From JBGCDD01 sp045105075 (GTDB lineage Bacteria; Pseudomonadota; Alphaproteobacteria; Rhodobacterales; Rhodobacteraceae): DNA of 7,456 nucleotides. The notes under the pieces are model-generated. The model searched no databases, had not been told where the DNA came from, and worked only from the letters and a program-made list of their open reading frames with translations. Of the stretch, positions 3,888 to 7,456 are shown piece after piece (position 1 is the stretch's first letter; each line of letters opens with the position of its first letter). The translations under genes and the position numbers were made by a program. Where the stretch lies: contig JBGCDD010000057.1 of assembly GCA_045105075.1 (NCBI GenBank), positions 1-7,456 of the forward strand, given 5' to 3'.

Positions 3888-6239
3888 TTAGCGCATCAGA
3901 TCGGGAATGATCGTCACAATCACCGGAAAGAACCACAAGATCGCAAGTCCCGCCACCTGGATCAAAACAAACGGCAGGATCCCGCGGTAGATGTGCCCTG
4001 TCGTTACCTCTTTGGGCGCAACCCCGCGCAGATAGAACAGCGCAAACCCAAAGGGCGGCGTCAGGAACGACGTCTGCAGGTTCACCGCCACCATGATCGT
4101 CACCCACTTTGGATCAAAAGATCCGCCATAGATCACCGGCCCGACAATCGGGATCACGATGTAAATGATCTCAAGGAAGTCCAGAACAAACCCAAGCACA
4201 AACAGCACCAGCATAACGATCAAAAACACGGTCAGCTCGTTGTCAAAGCTCTTGAGGAACTGCTGAATGTAGTGTTCGCCGCCAAACGAGACCACCACAA
4301 GGTTCAGCACTTGTGAGCCAATCAGAATCGTGAACACCATCGATGTGACTTTGGCGGTCTCGCGCACCACCGGGCTGAGAACGCCGGTGGAAAACAACAC
4401 CCAGCAACCAAACAGCAGGCCAAACAGCGCGTACAGGTAGGTGCCATAAGCGACGAAAAACGCCACCCAGTTTTCAAAGCCCACATCGTCTTGATTGATA
4501 CGCAGATCGAAATTCACACCTACAAGGATACAAATCAGGATCGCAAAGGTTGACCAGATGATCGGCGCGCCCGAGCGGTTTTCATCGCGCAACTTGCGAT
4601 AAGCGGCCAGCATGATCGCGCCGCCTGCCCCAAGTGCCGCCGCTGGCGTCGGGTTGGTGATGCCGCCCAGGATCGAGCCCAAAACCGCAACGATCAGCAC
4701 AAGCGGTGGAAACACCACCCGGATCAGCTCGTTCTGGGTCAACCGCATGGCGGCTTCGCGACACCCGTACAGCGCAAGCAAGAAAGGCAGAGCCACCAGC
4801 ACCACGGTCACACCAGGCGACGTCACCGGTGACACCAGCGCCATATCCACCAACGCCACCAGGATCAGGCCAATCGCGCCCAGGATCAACGGCTTGGGAT
4901 CGCTCGACGGAGACACACCGCGCGCAAAGATCAGCACCAATCCCAAGATCACAATCAGGATCGAAATACCCGACCCAATCGGTGCAGCGGCTGCGATCTT
5001 GGCGGCCTTGGCCTCGGCCAGCGCCTCATCGCTCAGCTTTTCACTTTGGCTCACGCCGCCCGACGCTTCGATAAGCTTTTGTTCTTCCAGCGCCGCATCC
5101 CAGGCCTCTTGCCCGTGCAGGTCGATCATCGATGCCTGGCATTGCTCACCCACATTTGTGCGCAGGCTCGCGCCTTGGCCGATGTCCGAATAGGACGACA
5201 CGGTGGTGTCTTGCGAGCCGACAATGTTCACACTGCTCAGCAAAATCGCACCCACGATCAAACCAATCGGAGCGATCAGGAACCATGTCAGCCCTTCGCT
5301 GCGGGTGATTGGTTCGTTGTTGGTGGTGCCCATTTCGACCGCCGGAGCTTTGTCCGGGTTCGCCAGCGCGTAGCAAAAGGCATAGAGCGCATAGAGCAAT
5401 GCCAACAGGATTCCCGGCAGCAAGGCGGCCTGAAACAGCGTGCCCACAGACACAACCGCCGGTTCGCCCAAAAACGTCAGCGCATCGGTACAGCCCGCAG
5501 CCGTGGCGCGCGCCTCTTGTGCGGCGGAATATAGATCCCCTGCCAAAGTGCCCAGCAGCACGATCACGATTGAGGGCGGAATGATCTGCCCCAGCGTGCC
5601 CGAGGCCGCGATGACCCCTGTCGCCAATTCCGGTGAATAATTGTTGCGCAACATCGTTGGCAGCGCCAGCAGGCCCATGGTCACAACAGTGGCGCCCACG
5701 ATGCCTGTCGAGGCGGCCAGAAACGCGCCCACAACCACAATCGACACAGCCAAACCGCCAGGCAGCGGGCCAAATACGCGCGCCATGGTGGTCAACAGAT
5801 CGTTGGCAATTTTTGAACGTTCCAGCGTGATGCCCATCAGAACAAACATCAAAACCGCCAACAGGGTTTCAATCGACTGCCCGGCCAGCACCCGCTCGTT
5901 CATGCGGTTGACGATGAACGACACATTGCGGTCCAGCGCGGTTTCCCACCCCTGCGGGAACACCGGTTCACCGATGCGAGGTAAATCAGGGTATCGGAAC
6001 ACCGATATGCTGTCGTCATTGACCCCTGAATTCACCAGATCCCGGTAGACTTGGCTGGAGGTGTCGATGGCCTGGTGGATCAGCAGGCCCGCACTGTCGA
6101 GCGCGGCAATGATACCAAAGGAAATGACGCCTGCACCCGCAATGGCAAAGGCCACGGGAAAGCCCGACAGAATGCCCCCGAAGAGACAGAAGAACACAAT
6201 GATCAGGCCGACTTCGACGCCATCAAGACCGAATAACAT
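3888..6239 (-). CDS. TRAP transporter large permease subunit (DctM type, enlarged)
   Basis: This is the main membrane subunit of a tripartite ATP-independent periplasmic transporter, which moves a solute delivered by the binding protein using an ion gradient. Family hallmarks appear in order: FPVAFAIAGAGV (27-38), LLAVLMFVLMGITLERSKIA (126-145), GTLGQIIPPS (214-223, first hairpin tip), GGITNPTPAAALG (525-537), LGFVLDFLEIIYIVIPIVGP (682-701) and LTPPFGFALF (726-735, second tip). The DFLEI segment points to the mannitol/chloroaromatic-type (FcbT3-like) subgroup. At 783 aa it is far longer than the usual DctM of about 430. The extra length includes hydrophilic inserts at about 50-118, 236-262 and 343-418, plus three added hydrophobic segments at about 421-492. 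The start at 6239 has AAAGGA about 9 nt upstream and lies 17 nt after the small-permease stop. The substrate cannot be read from the sequence. Confidence 0.93.
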   Translation of the reverse strand: MLFGLDGVEVGLIIVFFCLFGGILSGFPVAFAIAGAGVISFGIIAALDSAGLLIHQAIDTSSQVYRDLVNSGVNDDSISVFRYPDLPRIGEPVFPQGWETALDRNVSFIVNRMNERVLAGQSIETLLAVLMFVLMGITLERSKIANDLLTTMARVFGPLPGGLAVSIVVVGAFLAASTGIVGATVVTMGLLALPTMLRNNYSPELATGVIAASGTLGQIIPPSIVIVLLGTLAGDLYSAAQEARATAAGCTDALTFLGEPAVVSVGTLFQAALLPGILLALLYALYAFCYALANPDKAPAVEMGTTNNEPITRSEGLTWFLIAPIGLIVGAILLSSVNIVGSQDTTVSSYSDIGQGASLRTNVGEQCQASMIDLHGQEAWDAALEEQKLIEASGGVSQSEKLSDEALAEAKAAKIAAAAPIGSGISILIVILGLVLIFARGVSPSSDPKPLILGAIGLILVALVDMALVSPVTSPGVTVVLVALPFLLALYGCREAAMRLTQNELIRVVFPPLVLIVAVLGSILGGITNPTPAAALGAGGAIMLAAYRKLRDENRSGAPIIWSTFAILICILVGVNFDLRINQDDVGFENWVAFFVAYGTYLYALFGLLFGCWVLFSTGVLSPVVRETAKVTSMVFTILIGSQVLNLVVVSFGGEHYIQQFLKSFDNELTVFLIVMLVLFVLGFVLDFLEIIYIVIPIVGPVIYGGSFDPKWVTIMVAVNLQTSFLTPPFGFALFYLRGVAPKEVTTGHIYRGILPFVLIQVAGLAILWFFPVIVTIIPDLMR

Positions 6240-6256
6240 GAGGAGCAGTCCTTTGG

Positions 6257-7183
6257 TTAATGAGCGCCTTCATAGGCTTCTTCACCTTCGCCAAGGGTGT
6301 CCTTGTCGAGGTATTTGTTTTCGCTCTCCTGCCCTTCGATCCATTCCAGCAGCGAGCGGTAGAAAAACGCAATCGCGTGCAGAAAGACCAGCGCCGCAAA
6401 GGCAACAAGCAGGATTTTGAACAGGAAGTAGCCGTTGAACCCGTTGGGGCTGAAGCCGATGGTTTCGACGTTCCAGCGCATGGCACGCGACTTCAGCAAC
6501 AGCCGGTCCAGCGTGTCCGAGGCAGAGGGTTTAGGCACGATCAGGTGGCGCCACAGGAAGTACCAGCCGTACATCCACACCAACACGGCCACCGGCATCA
6601 TGAAGACCAGCGCGCCAAACATGTCGATGATCTTTTTGGTGCGAAACTTGACCGCAGAATAGACCAGATCAACCCGCACATGGCCGCCCTGCACAAAGGT
6701 GTAGGTCACGCAAAGACAGACGACCAAAGCGTTGTAAAGCTTGAGTTCTTCCGCAAACCAGCTGATGTCAAACTGCAGCGGAATGCCAAAACCGATGGAA
6801 ATGTCAGGGCGCGTGAAAATCCGTTGCATGAACACGATGACGATCTGCTGGATCACCATCAGCAATCCCGCCCACGCGAAAAAACGACCCGTCGTGTTGG
6901 CAAAACCCTCCAGCCCGCGCACCACGCCCCACATCACCTGCCGGCGCAACAAACCCACGATTGTGAGCACCAGAAACGCCGTGAAACAGACAAAGAAGAA
7001 TTCGATTGAGCCACCGTAGTAAACAAAGCGCATGACCGCTTGTTTGTCTGACCAGTCCAGCCAGAGCGATGGGTTGGCCACGGCCGAACCGACGTTGATG
7101 AAAGACTGTGCGATGTTTGCGAAAAACCATCCCAGAAAGTCGATCACAGCTGCGAATCCGCCGCCTTGTGCCTCGTCTTCCAT
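6257..7183 (-). CDS. TRAP transporter small permease subunit (DctQ type, enlarged)
   Basis: This 308-aa membrane partner of the large permease stabilises the transport subunit and contributes to docking of the binding protein. The DctQ signature lies at EELKLYNALVVCLCVTYTFV followed by QGGHVRVDLVYS (145-176). Clear membrane segments are at about 55-78, 101-120, 146-165, 189-210 and 252-276, one more than the usual four. An amphipathic stretch at 10-36, a loop at 212-250 and an acidic tail add further length; typical DctQ proteins have 160-200 residues. The ATG at 7183 is chosen because GGGGAG lies about 6 nt upstream (on the - strand). The longer open frame back to 7243 would add a cysteine-containing, non-family extension. 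It is 17 nt from the large-permease gene and surely co-transcribed with it. Confidence 0.9.
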   Translation of the reverse strand: MEDEAQGGGFAAVIDFLGWFFANIAQSFINVGSAVANPSLWLDWSDKQAVMRFVYYGGSIEFFFVCFTAFLVLTIVGLLRRQVMWGVVRGLEGFANTTGRFFAWAGLLMVIQQIVIVFMQRIFTRPDISIGFGIPLQFDISWFAEELKLYNALVVCLCVTYTFVQGGHVRVDLVYSAVKFRTKKIIDMFGALVFMMPVAVLVWMYGWYFLWRHLIVPKPSASDTLDRLLLKSRAMRWNVETIGFSPNGFNGYFLFKILLVAFAALVFLHAIAFFYRSLLEWIEGQESENKYLDKDTLGEGEEAYEGAH

Positions 7184-7250
7184 TCCGTCTCCCCCCGTCG
7201 TCTTGCCAGTGTCATCCAAGCATGCGCCGCATTTTGCGCGCAATACAAGT

Positions 7251-7286
7251 GTAGGGGCCCAAAACTTTTCAGTTTCAGGCCCCTAC
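7251..7286 (-). promoter_or_regulatory. Intra-operon stem-loop between binding-protein and small-permease genes
   Basis: On the - strand GTAGGGGCC pairs perfectly with GGCCCCTAC. The stem continues inward as TGAAAC with GTTTTG (two wobbles), giving 15 bp around a TGAAAA loop. It begins 17 nt after the binding-protein stop. No T-run follows (ACTTGTATT), so it is not a standard terminator. Such hairpins commonly protect the upstream mRNA segment or allow partial termination, so that the binding protein is made in excess over the permeases. Confidence 0.65.
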
Positions 7287-7303
7287 GATGTCAGGTCGTG
7301 CGC

Positions 7304-7456
7304 TTAGCCGCCCAGAACGCGGTTACGCTGAGCCACATAGTAGCCGTCAGACTGAAGGATCCAGTCAGAGCTAGACGCCAGTGACGCCTCAAAGCTGGCC
7401 CGTGTTTCGGCAAAGATGTCGTCGTTCATGTTCTCGTCCATGACCTCTTTGGAGGC
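7304..7456 (-). CDS. TRAP transporter substrate-binding protein, C-terminal 50 residues (partial)
   Basis: The - strand frame runs in from the window edge to a TAA at 7304-7306, encoding 50 residues that end SDWILQSDGYYVAQRNRVLGG. The helical stretch SFEASLASSSDWI followed by a Tyr-rich tail resembles the C-terminal helix of periplasmic TRAP binding proteins of the TakP/FcbT1 group, where a region of this kind ends in W...AY. Its position as first gene ahead of the small and large permeases is the usual dctP-dctQ-dctM order. The ligand pocket, including the family's key arginine, lies outside the window, so the substrate is not readable. Export by a signal peptide is expected from the family but not seen here. 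Confidence 0.8.
   Translation of the reverse strand, partial: ASKEVMDENMNDDIFAETRASFEASLASSSDWILQSDGYYVAQRNRVLGG

Noticed and set aside
3882..3890. The 9-mer TAAGCGCAC shared at the stops of the large permease and the binding protein (7298-7306)
   Set aside because: Only nine bases including the stop codon; likely chance with GC-rich flanks.
4612..5534. + strand frames opposite the large permease
   Set aside because: They are shadows of a well-supported membrane-protein gene and show proline/arginine-rich nonsense composition.
7234..7243. Palindrome TTGCGCGCAA and nearby ATGCG-C-CGCAT (7222-7232)
   Set aside because: Short GC-rich palindromes are common in such genomes; there is no promoter context because the operon is already being transcribed here.

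Overview
The window looks like a chromosomal segment of a marine alphaproteobacterium of the Rhodobacteraceae (Roseobacter group). This rests on the gene content (DUF2852 protein, RDD membrane protein, bacterial aspartate/glutamate leucyltransferase, an enlarged TRAP transporter) and on GC-rich third codon positions in most genes. No RNA gene or CRISPR array was seen. The assignment comes from recognising families by eye, not from a search.

Layout. Positions 1-140 look like the right end of an IS5-family insertion sequence: the last codons of a transposase frame, interrupted by an in-frame TAA, then a terminal-repeat-like 20-mer ending at 140. A short leader with a possible promoter precedes a 367-aa RTX protein (311-1414), which has twelve calcium-binding nonapeptides and a C-terminal type I secretion signal. 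A gene-free, relatively AT-rich stretch follows (1415-1953). It holds a long hairpin, a 46-bp imperfect tandem repeat, several palindromes and three TTCACATTA boxes just ahead of the next gene.

Positions 1954-3783 carry three genes on the + strand: a DUF2852 protein, an RDD membrane protein and bpt, an N-end-rule aminoacyl transferase. An intrinsic terminator lies between the first two, and bpt has its own candidate promoter. A hairpin terminator at 3841-3869 separates bpt from a convergent operon.

Positions 3888-7456 (- strand) are a tripartite TRAP transporter operon in the order substrate-binding protein (only its C-terminus is in the window), small permease, large permease. The binding protein would capture a solute, probably an organic acid, in the periplasm and pass it to the two membrane subunits for ion-driven uptake. 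Both permeases are clearly longer than the classical DctQ and DctM. A 15-bp stem-loop without a U-tract sits between the binding-protein and small-permease genes, as expected for an element that sets unequal expression within the operon.

I found no clearly new multi-gene system. The points most worth a second look are the enlarged TRAP permeases, the three-box operator-like element before the DUF2852 gene, the intra-operon stem-loop, and the orphan RTX protein beside an IS end.
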